A stretch of DNA of 64,000 nucleotides from Deltaproteobacteria bacterium (GTDB lineage: Bacteria; Desulfobacterota; B13-G15; RBG-16-54-18): assembly GCA_016927065.1 (NCBI GenBank), contig JAFGNJ010000015.1, positions 20,610 through 84,609 of the forward strand, in the 5' to 3' direction. The notes under the pieces are model-generated. The model had not been told where the DNA came from. It worked only from the letters and a program-made list of their open reading frames with translations, and ran no database searches. This document shows, in pieces, positions 20,801 to 29,600 of this stretch. The stretch's first letter is position 1. Every line of letters begins with the position of its first letter. The translations under genes were made by a program, and so were the position numbers.

Positions 20801-20957
20801 TCGCCCCGGGATATTGTACCGATACCGTGACAACGGGAAAATCAATCTTCGGTGTCGATTCTATAGAGAGATCAAAAAAACCCACAACCCCCAGCACTAC
20901 AAATACACACACAAACATTATGGTCGTGATAGGGCGTTTGACAAAAAATTCAATCAT
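17895..20957 (-). CDS. RND-family efflux permease, AcrB-like but with altered proton-relay residues
   Basis: The 1020-residue inner-membrane protein has the RND layout: TM1, a large periplasmic porter domain (about residues 33-330), TM2-6, a cytoplasmic-side linker near 490-530, TM7, a second periplasmic domain and TM8-12. The TM4 motif reads GTLIANAIVIVEN, so the residues matching AcrB Asp407 and Asp408 are Ala398 and Asn399; the residue matching Lys940 is Asn920 (VVNNAIL). It ends an operon with TetR, TolC-like and adaptor genes and overlaps the adaptor by 4 bp. The substrate is unknown. The odd relay residues raise the question of how, or whether, it is energised. Confidence 0.9.
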   Translation of the reverse strand: MIEFFVKRPITTIMFVCVFVVLGVVGFFDLSIESTPKIDFPVVTVSVQYPGATPLEVETLVVKKIEDAVSELSEIKRIRSQSREGFGYVFVEFLLSADVNVKSIEVKDKVEAIINELPLSIDKPVIEKFDPLLQPVVDLVLSSKTVDARDLYGYADKTLRTKLSSVEGVARIDVYGGKERQINVRLDPMLMKQHYIAIADVITAMQAKSINIPGGLFEKEFGSLSVRFVGEFRSVGEIKNMMLTSQDGSQFPLEEIATVEDSFKKVETVARYNGKDVVGLSVNKVADGNAVDIVQAIERRLDEFRSFLPEGMSLDIASETTSFVVHETNDTLINILIGILLTVIILFLFTGQAKLTFIASIVIPTSLISTFFLMSSSGFTINIVTLLAIATSLGTLIANAIVIVENVLVHLEHKETPQQAAIDGTKEVTGAVIAATGTNLVVFTPIAMMGGLVGQFMVSFGLTVVYATSFSLLASFSLTPMLCALVLKKKGKNHKPQFKIFNPLHKLVDLINNGLEFLKKEYRYVFDLIFRFPKTTVLVLLVMFLSLRFIMPYIDNEFFPQSDEDKITIKLVMPQDSTLERTRAVCETIEERIANIPEKISYLTSIGDNGVENATIIVDLVPSTERKRSDADIIDDLIPFMAMIPDAEISMERGSMGNTGEGDVTINVYGIDYDKVIELSQLMKRKMERSGYFRSVTSSFKAPKKEIQFIPDQHKLIEYGVTNAHVGSTVRSSIYGNTDTVYKEKGQEYEINVALNKAYATTVDDIQEITVLSRKGLIPITELGTLKADTALPPIWHWDKDRIIRLEGYLSKSSLGYVKTALAEEFKDLPFEQGYGYTYVGQSEFQEETNREIIKAFLLAVILTYMLLSALLNSGLYSVPIMLSVVTSFIGVFFALFFMGFSMNVTSMLGLVMLVGLVVNNAILLIDYTLIKMREGIAAQEALWMGASARFRAIVMTSLAIVLGVLPQLNSINPAKQSMGAVMIGGMLASIVFTFIFTPVAFWYISRLRNVFVKSKSSAK

Positions 20958-21655
20958 GGTATATGCCTCATAACCTCTTTGTTATCCACAATCCTTACCT
21001 TGTCTCCGTGCACAAGTTGCGTCTGTCCTTGTATGACTACCATATCGCCGTCGTGCAGGCCTTGTAAGACCACAGCTCCGTAGTCGTTGCTTTCACCAAT
21101 AAGGATATTCTGTTTATAGGCGTGACCATCTCGAACCGTCCATACAAAAAATTCTCCATTGATCTCAGTAACAACCTCATTCGGGATACTTATAATATCA
21201 TGCAGTGTCTCGATATGAACATAAGCGACAACGATATGATTGTTCAACCCTACCTCACGATCAAATGCCGCACGTACACGGAACATCCCTGTATCAATAT
21301 TCAGCGTCTGACCGACATAGTTGATCACCCCAACGACCTTCTCCCCCTGCTCTGTATCAGCAAAGACTCTCTGCCCAGCTTGCAATTGTTCGTGGAAATC
21401 CTTAGTCACATACCCTTCATATAATGTTTTTGACAATGGCGTTAAGCTAATCTTTTCATATACCCGCATGTCCTCGCGAGCTATATCCAGCACAACAACC
21501 GGCTTGCCGTGCACCTCCCACTCTGAAATGGTGCTGACAATTGTTCGATCCCGCTGTGTCTGGACAACCTGCTGCCTCCAAAACACCAGGATGGTAAAGG
21601 CTATGATACAACCCACACCAATGACGACCCTGAGTAAAAATTTTCTTTTTTTCAT
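20954..21655 (-). CDS. Short RND periplasmic adaptor-like protein (233 aa)
   Basis: The protein has one N-terminal membrane anchor (VVIGVGCIIAFTILVFW) and then beta-rich sequence resembling the beta-barrel and membrane-proximal domains of membrane fusion proteins (SIPNEVVTEINGEFFVWTVRDGHAYKQNILIG, HGDKVRIV). At 233 residues it is well short of AcrA-like adaptors (near 370-400), and I see no coiled-coil hairpin. It lies between the TolC-like and RND genes, overlapping the latter by 4 bp, so it should serve as the linker of this pump. The frame is intact from ATG to stop, so it is a compact form and not an obvious fragment. Confidence 0.75.
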   Translation of the reverse strand: MKKRKFLLRVVIGVGCIIAFTILVFWRQQVVQTQRDRTIVSTISEWEVHGKPVVVLDIAREDMRVYEKISLTPLSKTLYEGYVTKDFHEQLQAGQRVFADTEQGEKVVGVINYVGQTLNIDTGMFRVRAAFDREVGLNNHIVVAYVHIETLHDIISIPNEVVTEINGEFFVWTVRDGHAYKQNILIGESNDYGAVVLQGLHDGDMVVIQGQTQLVHGDKVRIVDNKEVMRHIP

Positions 21656-21658
21656 TTT

Positions 21659-22969
21659 CTAAAGTTCCGTTGCCGCCAGTTTTTCAATCTTCGCCAACGT
21701 CGTATTGAGATTATACAACGTCAGTACCAAGGCCAACTTTTGGCTTGTTAACAGCAATTCTGCATCATTGAGGTCCGCAAGAGAAACCTGCCCTGTTTCA
21801 AAAAGATCCCTCGTCATATTGAAAGACTCGCGGGCCAGTTCAACAGCCTCATGATTCGCCTTTAATGTATTAATGTACTCATGATATTCAAAGATGGCGT
21901 TGTCAAGCTCCAACGTGAATTCTTTAGTGGTCTTTTGCAATCTCAGTATGCTATTTTCCTTGTCAACCCTGGCCTGCTTCAGCAGTGAGACTTTCTCGCC
22001 TCCTGCCCAGATAGGAATACTCACTTTTAACCCGGCAACATAATAGTGATCAAGATTATTACCCCGAACATAAAACGCATTTCCTATCCCTTGATAATCC
22101 CAGGTCGCAAAGGCTGAAAGGGTGGGAAGGAAATTAGCCTTTCTTATTTTTATCATCTCTTCATCCGCATCTATTTGTTTATGTAATGCCTTTAACGTCG
22201 GTTCGTTTTCCTGCAATCTTCCTTTAATTTCCGTCTGGTTCAGCGTGGAATAGTGAACGGCAAAGTCTTCCCGTAACGCAACAGGCACTTCTGTATCAAC
22301 ACCAATAATCACTTTAAAAGTTCTCATGGCTGAAGAGAAAGCGGTCTGAGCATCATTTAGCTGTGGAAGTCTTGACGCAATATCAGCGGCCATTTTGATG
22401 TTGTCTCGCTTCGAGCTTCTTCCGCTGGTGTTCCGTTTTTCCAACAGCATCTTGTTTTTCCGGGCGTTCTCATATGATTCTTTCACAATCGAAAGAGCCT
22501 GATCGGCGAGCAGCGCATTATAGTAACTCAATTTTGTATGGTAAATTATCTCCTGTTGGGCAATATCTTTATTTAAACGGCTGATGGTGAGGTATTTATC
22601 CGCTAACCGTAATGCAGAAGAGATGCGTCCAAACGCCCATAACACCTGCGTTACGGTTACGCCCGTATCAAGACCATAATTTTTGTTAAGCAAGGGGTCA
22701 GTGGGAGAATATACTGCATTACGCGACCAGGTAACTTCTCCTGAAATATGCGGGTAAATAGCAGACTTCGCCTCATTGTACCTATACCGCATCTTATCAA
22801 TTTCGTTTTCCTTAATCTGAACATCCTCGCTCGTGCGCAATGCTAACTCAATAGCCTCCTCTATATTCACCTGCAAGGCTTCCTGGCCATACACCCCCTG
22901 GACTACCATTACCGAGCTGAAACAAAACAAAAGACTTACTATTAAAATAATACGTGTTACTATCTTCAT
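21659..22969 (-). CDS. TolC-family outer-membrane efflux protein
   Basis: The 436-residue protein starts with a signal peptide (to about residue 28) and shows the repeated amphipathic helices of outer-membrane efflux proteins: two similar halves, each beginning with an ALRTS.D or NFLPTLS type segment, with long coiled-coil-like stretches rich in Ala, Leu, Glu and Lys. It follows the TetR gene by 4 bp and is 3 bp ahead of the adaptor gene, so the pump is one transcript. It would form the outer-membrane channel for the RND permease. Confidence 0.88.
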   Translation of the reverse strand: MKIVTRIILIVSLLFCFSSVMVVQGVYGQEALQVNIEEAIELALRTSEDVQIKENEIDKMRYRYNEAKSAIYPHISGEVTWSRNAVYSPTDPLLNKNYGLDTGVTVTQVLWAFGRISSALRLADKYLTISRLNKDIAQQEIIYHTKLSYYNALLADQALSIVKESYENARKNKMLLEKRNTSGRSSKRDNIKMAADIASRLPQLNDAQTAFSSAMRTFKVIIGVDTEVPVALREDFAVHYSTLNQTEIKGRLQENEPTLKALHKQIDADEEMIKIRKANFLPTLSAFATWDYQGIGNAFYVRGNNLDHYYVAGLKVSIPIWAGGEKVSLLKQARVDKENSILRLQKTTKEFTLELDNAIFEYHEYINTLKANHEAVELARESFNMTRDLFETGQVSLADLNDAELLLTSQKLALVLTLYNLNTTLAKIEKLAATEL

Positions 22970-22973
22970 GGCG

Positions 22974-23633
22974 TTACCTTTCTTTCCGGCCTAATCCTTT
23001 CCACAGGAAAGACAGTTGTTGTTTATAGTAAGAACCTAAAGCATTAAAATTCTCATATGATATCGCCAGCGGAACCCCTACAATAATTGCCATCAAACAA
23101 ATTAAGACATAGTTACAATCAACTTCTTTGGGAAGTTCTCCCTCTTTAATTGCTTTCATCAAATTTTCATGCAGAAAATCTTCTAGCAGAAAGAGAGGAA
23201 CATCTTCGATGCCTTTACAATCCGGAAAGGCATAAAGCCTCTCGGCGAGGGGAATATCAATAAGCTTTGGTTTAACTTTCTGTCCGACAAAGATTGAAAT
23301 AAGCTCATAAAGAAGATAGGGATGCTTAATTTGCTGAACCAAAACATCAAACATGACATCGATACAATGCAGGGGACTATCTTTTTTTGCCCTCTGCTGC
23401 GTATCCCAGATAATTTTAAGAAACGCCAACTGCTGATAATAATAGACCAAATCTATCTTGGTGGGGAAATAATTGAAAAATGTGGCTTCAGACACCTCTA
23501 CACTATCACATACTTCTTTAATGGATATATCATCCAACCGAGCGGATTTAAGCCTTTCCACAAAGGCCATAGTCAAGGCGACTTTAGTCTTCGCGTGTTT
23601 TCGTTCTCTCAAGGGAAAGTGCTGTTCTTCCAT
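22974..23633 (-). CDS. TetR-family transcriptional regulator of the RND operon
   Basis: The first 60 residues hold a TetR HTH: LDDISIKEVCDSVEVSEATFFNYFPTKIDLVYYY, with the family FFNYFPTK signature. The remaining 150 residues form a helical ligand-binding domain of unknown specificity. It is the first gene of the efflux operon, only 4 bp before the TolC-like gene, so it probably represses the whole unit including itself. The promoter directly upstream carries repeated AGTTGAC sites that are good operator candidates. Confidence 0.88.
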   Translation of the reverse strand: MEEQHFPLRERKHAKTKVALTMAFVERLKSARLDDISIKEVCDSVEVSEATFFNYFPTKIDLVYYYQQLAFLKIIWDTQQRAKKDSPLHCIDVMFDVLVQQIKHPYLLYELISIFVGQKVKPKLIDIPLAERLYAFPDCKGIEDVPLFLLEDFLHENLMKAIKEGELPKEVDCNYVLICLMAIIVGVPLAISYENFNALGSYYKQQLSFLWKGLGRKER

Positions 23634-23667
23634 CTCCGCTTTCTTGGGATATATAAAAAACTATAAT

Positions 23668-23701
23668 AATATAGTCAACTCTATTTTTTATGTCAACTAT
23701 A
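23668..23701 (-). promoter_or_regulatory. Promoter of the TetR-efflux operon with embedded operator repeats
   Basis: On the minus strand TTGACA (23691-23696) and TATATT (23668-23673) are exactly 17 bp apart. The motif AGTTGAC occurs twice in direct orientation, once at the -35 box and once immediately before the -10 box. The outer bases form an inverted pair TATAGT...ACTATA (23670-23701). A repressor bound here would block RNA polymerase. Confidence 0.75.
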
Positions 23702-23845
23702 TTTTTTAAGAATCTAATATTATCAAAAAAGGATACAACAGATAAGAAGTTTATTTTGAGGGTTACAGCACAAAAAACGTGGAGATTTACAATCATCAGC
23801 TTGAGCTTCTGAGTGTATACTGAGCCACTTTTAGGCACAAACGGG

Positions 23846-23895
23846 CAAAAAATAAAGCCCTGCCTGCTGAGGCCAGGACTTCAGCAATCAGGGCT
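23846..23895 (-). terminator. Intrinsic terminator of the formate dehydrogenase cluster
   Basis: Read on the minus strand, an AGCCCTG / CAGGGCT stem, with a nested TGCTGA / TCAGCA stem inside, is followed by TTTATTTTTTG. It begins 18 bp after the fdhA stop codon. Confidence 0.85.
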
Positions 23896-23912
23896 GCAAA
23901 TAGAATATAACT

Positions 23913-26615
23913 TTACCCCAGCTTCTCCACCTTCACCGCGCACACCTTGAATTCAGGGATCTTACCGATGGGGTCCAGGGCGGGGTTCGTAAGCCGATTG
24001 GCCGCCGCCTCGTAGAAGTGAAAGGGGATAAAGACCATGCCCTGGGGTGAGCGGGGAGTCACCTGCACCGGTATCTCGATCTCCCCCCTGCGTGAGGCGA
24101 CCCGCACCTTCTCTCCATCCTCAACCCCCAACTCATAGGCATCGACGGGGTGCACCTCCACATGACCCTGGGGATAGCGGAAGTTCAGCCCCACATCCCT
24201 GCGCGTCATACTCCCGGTATGAAAATGATAGAGGACCCGGCCGGTGCTAAGAAGCAGGGGGTAGTCCTTGTCCGGCAGTTCTGCCGGGGGGATGAATTCA
24301 ATGGCGTGGAAGAGCCCCTTGCCCCTGACGAACTTGTCCTTGTGGAGATAGGGGGTGCCGGGGTGCTTGGGCGTAGGACACGGCCATTGGAGACCTCCCT
24401 CTTTCTCCAGCCTCTTATAGCTGATGCCGGCATAGCTGGGGGTGAGTTCCGTGATCTCGTTGAAGATCTCCTCGGCCGAGCGGTATCGCATCTCATACCC
24501 CATGCGTGCGGCAAGGTCGGCGATGATCTCCCAGTCCGTCCGCGCCTGACCCGGCGGCTCCACCCCCTTGCGCACCCGCTGGACCCTGCGCTCGGTGTTG
24601 GTGAAGGTCCCATTTCTCTCGGCGAAGGAGGCGGCCGGCAGCACCACATCGGCTCTTTGGGCCGTTTCGGTCAAGAAGATGTCCTGGACCACCAGGAAAT
24701 CGAGGTTTGCGAAACTCTCCTCCACGTGTTTCAGATCGGGGTCGCTCACCAGGGGGTTTTCGCCCATGATATAGAGGGCCTTGAGATCGCCCTTCGCAGC
24801 GGCCGGTATCATCTCCGTCACCGTGAGGCCGACGTGCGCGGGGAGTTTCTTAACGCTCCAGGCCTTTTCAAATTTCCCCCGGGCCTCTTCATTCGCCACC
24901 TGCTGATAGCCGGTGTAGACATTGGGGAGCGCCCCGAGGTCACAGGCGCCCTGCACGTTGTTCTGACCCCTGAGGGGGTTCACCCCTCCCGACTTAATCC
25001 CCACATTGCCGCAGAGCATGGCCAGATTTGCCAGGGATTTGACATTGTCGGTGCCGGTGATGTGCTGGGTGATCCCCATGGCATAGAAGATGGCGGCCCG
25101 CGCGGCCCCTGCATAGAGGCGGGCGGCCTTGCGCAAATCATCCTGGGGCACGCCGGTGATTCCTTCCACGAACTCCGGCGTATAGCGTCTCAATATCTCC
25201 TTCATCTCTTCAAAGCCCTCGGTGCGGCCCTGTACATATTCTTTGTCGTAGAGTTCCTCCTCGATCATCACGTGCATCAGGCCGTTGATCAGGGCGACAT
25301 CGGTCCCCGGGGTATGGCGCAGCCAGATATCGGCAAAGCGGGTCATATCGATCTCTCGGGGGTCGGCCACGATCAGCTTGGCCCCTCGCTGGGTCACCGC
25401 CTGCTTCATCTTGGTGGCGACCACCGGGTGGTTCTCCGTGGTATTGGTCCCGATGAGAAAAAGCACCTCGCTGTCAATAATCTCCGCCAGGGAGTTGGTC
25501 ATGGCACCACTGCCGAACGCGGCGGCAAGACCTGCCACCGTGACCGAGTGTCAGAGCCGTGCGCAGTGGTCGACGTTGTTGGTGCCGATCACCGCGCGCA
25601 TGAACTTCTGCATCAGGTAGTTTTCTTCGTTGGTGCAGCGGGCCGAGCTGAGCCCTCCGATGGTGTCCGGCCCGTGGTCGGCCTTGATCTGGCCGAGTTT
25701 CTCAGCCGTGAGGTCTAACGCTTCATCCCACGTGGCCTCCCGGAATTGGCCGTTCTCTTTGATCAGGGGCGTGGCCAATCTGTCAGGATGATGGATAAAT
25801 TCATAGCCAAACCTCCCCTTGACACAGAGGCTCCCCTGATTTGTCACACCATCCTCGTTGCCCGTAATCTTGACCACTGTGCCGTCGACGATGTTGAGGT
25901 CGATGGTGCAGCCGGTCCCGCAGTAGGTGCAGGTGGTGGGAACTTTCTTTATTGCCCATGGCCTGCCGGCAAACCGGGCCTTGTTTTCTACCAATGCTCC
26001 GACCGGGCAGACCTGCACGCACTCACCACAAAAGACGCACGTGGACTCGGCATAGCTTCGGTCTTCCGCAGTAACGATCTTGGTCCGCCCACCCCGATAG
26101 CCGAAATCGATCACCTGGTTGACCTGGACCTCATTGCACGCCCTGACACAGCGCCCGCACAGGATGCACTTGTTCAGATCCCGGAAGATCATGGGATTGG
26201 AATCATCGATGGAGTGTCCGGGCGACTCGGCGGGAAATCGGGGGCGCTCGATCTTGAGCTCGTAGACCAGATCCTGGAGCTCGCAATGCCCGTTGGACTC
26301 GCACAGCAGGCAGTTGTGGTCGCCGCTGGCAAGGAGCAATTCAACCGCCATGCGTCGAGCAGCCAGAACCCGTTCGGTATTTGTCTTGATCACCATGCCC
26401 TCTTGCTCGATGGGAAAGACACACGATGCCACCAGGGCCCGTGCCCGCTCCACCTCCACCACGCAGACCCGACACGCCCCTGCTAAGGGGAGCCGCGGGT
26501 GATAACAGAGGGTGGGGATATGGATACCCAACCTGGTGGCGAGTTCTAGGATCGTTTCACCCTTATGGGCCTTGACCTCTCTCCCATCGATGGTGACTGT
26601 CACGGTGTTGCTCAT
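23913..26615 (-). CDS. fdhA: Selenocysteine-containing formate dehydrogenase catalytic subunit, NuoG-like N-terminus
   Basis: One 900-codon gene with an in-frame UGA at 25551-25553 (codon 355) read as selenocysteine. The flanking residues, CARL before and HSVTVAG after, match the CARV-U-HGPSVAG region of E. coli FdhF. Domains: [2Fe-2S] ligands Cys37/48/51/65; a His100-Cys3 cluster; two [4Fe-4S] clusters at Cys150-160 and Cys193-203; the Mo-domain [4Fe-4S] at Cys229/232/236/264; then the bis-MGD molybdopterin and C-terminal binding domains. It should oxidise formate (or reduce CO2) and hand electrons to the NuoE/NuoF-type proteins encoded just upstream. No membrane span or signal peptide is present, so it is cytoplasmic. 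Read without recoding, it would wrongly appear as two genes, 25551-26615 and 23913-25538. Confidence 0.95.
25521..25553 (-). promoter_or_regulatory. bSECIS element directing UGA recoding in fdhA
   Basis: On the minus strand, 11 bases after the UGA begins a hairpin with the 7-bp stem GGTGGCA / TGCCGCC (one T-G pair) and the loop GGTCT. E. coli fdhF has the same 11-base distance and the same GGUCU loop recognised by SelB. The hairpin is within the coding sequence (25521-25539), as expected for bacterial SECIS. Confidence 0.88.
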
Positions 26616-26653
26616 CTCAACCTCCTCAAAAAGACGATATAACCCTAACCCTG

Positions 26654-29600
26654 CTAGAGTTCCATGTCACAGCGAAGACAGCGTAGTGATTCCCGCAGGG
26701 CTTCTTCTTCGGTGTAACCCAGTTCCACCTCGGCGAAGGAGCCTACCCGCTCGCTTCCCTCCAGTTCGAGCATCCGCGCCTGGGGCTGCTCCTGGACCTC
26801 CTCGTCGATGACCTGAGGGATATCGATCCGCTCTTCCTCAGGCCTCTGAAAGGGGGGCTCGTCGTTCCGTTGGCGAATAGCGGCATCAATCTCATCGGCG
26901 GCTTCCTTCCCGGCGGCGATGGCCCAAATGACCGTGGCTGGTCCGGTGACCGCATCCCCCCCGGCGAAGATCCCCTCTGCAGGGGTCTGCGTCCGCCCAT
27001 TCCCGTTCCCCTTGACCTCGATAGTATTCCATTTGGTGACGGGGATATCCTTGGGGAGAAACGATACATCGGGGACCTGGCCGATGGCGGCGATGACCAT
27101 ATCCACGTCGAGCACAAACTCCGATCCCTCAATGGGCTCGGGGCGGCGTCTCCCGCTGGCATCAAATGCGCCCAACCTCATCCGCTGACACCTCACGCCG
27201 ACCACCCGCCCCTTGACGCCGATGACCTCAAGCGGGGCCACGAGGAAGTGTATGGTGACCCCTTCGTGTTCGGCCGCCGCCACCTCATCTGACTGGGCAG
27301 GCATGTCTTGTCTTGTCCTCCGATAGAGGAGGACCACCTCCTGGGCGCCCTTGCGTAAGGCGGACCTGGCGGCATCGATGGCGGAGTTTCCGCCGCCCAC
27401 AACGGCTACCCTCTTTCCCACCTCGGCGCCGTTACCGAGGTTGATCTGCCGCAAGAACTCCACCCCACCGTAGACCCCCTTGAGGTCTTCACCGTCAATC
27501 CGCAGGCGTTGGCTCTGGTGGGCGCCGACGGCCAAATAGAGTGCAGCATACTCCTTGCGTATATCCTTAAAGGGGATGTCTTTACCCACCCTTGTGTTAG
27601 TCCTGAACTGAACCCCGAGGGCGCGGATGTCGTCGATCTCCCGCTCCAACACTGCACGGGGGAGCCGATATTCGGGTATCCCGTAGCGCAGCATCCCGCC
27701 CAGGTGAGGGAGCTCCTCAAATACCGTCACGCTGTACCCTCGGCGGGCGAGGTCCCTGGCCGCGGTGAGCCCCGCCGGCCCACCCCCCACCACCGCGATC
27801 CGCTCCCGCCTGGTCACCGGTATCGACTCAACCGTGGGTCGAGAGGCATTGTCGGTGATGTAGCGCTTGAGGTGCTTGATGGCTATTGGTTCGTCGAGCT
27901 GCCCCCTGCGGCACTTGCCCTGGCACTGGTGGTCGCACACCCTCCCGCAGATGCTGGGAAAGGGGTTGGTCTTGAGCAGCACCTTATAGGCGTCGTCGAG
28001 GCGATTCGCCCTGATGAGGGCGATATAGGCGGGAACATCCATCTCCACCGGACAAGTATTCTGACAGGGTGATGTAAACAGGGCCGAGCATACCGAGGCC
28101 GGACATCGCTTATCCCTGATGTGGGCCTCGTATTCATCCCTGAAGTAGCGGATAGTGCTGAGTACGGGGTTGGGGGCGGTCTGTCCCAATCCGCACAGGG
28201 CCGAATCTTTGATCACGGCGGCCATTTCTTCCAGCAGCTCGATATCCCCCTCCTTACCCCTCCCTTCACAAATGTCTGTAAGAATATCTAACATTTTCTT
28301 CGTCCCCACCCGGCAGGGGACGCACTTGCCGCAGGACTCATCCTGACAAAAATCCATAAAGAAACGGGCCACGTCCACCATGCAGGTATCTTCGTCCATG
28401 ACAATGAGGCCACCGGACCCCATGATGGCCCCGATCTGGGTGATGGCCTCGTAATCTGTGGGGGTATTGAGGTGCTGCACCGGGATACACCCCCCGGACG
28501 GCCCCCCGAGCTGGGCGGCCTTGAAGCGTTTGCCCTTCGGGATGCCGCCGCCGATATCGAAGATGATGGTCCCGATGGTTGTCCCCATAGGAACCTCAAC
28601 CAACCCGATGTTGTTGACGTCCCCGGTGAGAGCAAAGACCTTGGTCCCCTTGCTCGTCTCAGTCCCGATGCTCGCGTACCAATCCCCCCCCTGCACGATG
28701 ATCTGCGGGATATTGGCGTAGGACTCCACGTTATTAAGGACCGTGGGCCTTCGCCAGAGACCCTGGTGGGCCGGAAAGGGAGGACGGGGGCGCGGCATGC
28801 CGCGTCTGCCCTCAATAGAGGCCATCAAGGCCGTCTCCTCACCGCAGACAAAGGCCCCTGCCCCCTGGTAAACCTCCAGATCGAAGGAAAAGCCAGAGCC
28901 GAAGATGTCATCGCCCAACAAGCCGTATTCCCGCGCCTGGTTGATGGCGATATTGAGCCGATGCACCGCCAGGGGATACTCGGCACGGCAGTAGATATAC
29001 CCCTGATGGGCCCCAATGGCCTTGGCGGCGATGAGCATCCCCTCTAAGACGGCATGGGGGTCCGCCTCCAGCACGCTGCGATCCATAAAGGCTCCGGGGT
29101 CCCCCTCGTCGGCGTTGCACAGAACATACTTCACCTCGCCCATCGATTGGGAGGCGAACTGCCACTTCATGCCCGTGGGAAATCCCCCTCCTCCTCTTCC
29201 CCTGAGGCCCGATTTTTTCACCTCCTCGATGATCCCCTCCGGCGTCATCTCCAGGAGGGCCTTGGCAGCCCCCTGGTATCCATCGCGGGCGATATACTCA
29301 TCGATCCGCTCGGCATCGATGAGCCCCCGGTTGTGCAGCACCCTCAGCTCTTGGAGCCCAAAAAAGGGGATATCGTTCATGTAAGGGATGACCTCTTCGG
29401 TGACGGGCTCCCGATACAAGAGGCGCTCTACCGGCCTCCCCTTGAGGATATGTTCTTCGATGATCTCAGCGGCATCCTCCGGCGCAACCTGCATGTAGAT
29501 GATCCCCTCGGGGTAGACCACCACGATGGGTCCGAGGGCACAAAAGCCGTTGCATCCGGTCTCCACGATCTGGACCTCGTCCTTCAGCTCCCGCTTCTCA

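Noticed and set aside
23913..25538. A separate shorter molybdopterin oxidoreductase gene following a stop codon
   Set aside because: The stop is a UGA in the exact Sec context with a bSECIS hairpin, so both parts are one gene.
24150..25718. A 522-codon open frame on the plus strand
   Set aside because: It lies wholly antisense to fdhA, has no ribosome site and shows no domain; it is a by-product of high-GC codon use.
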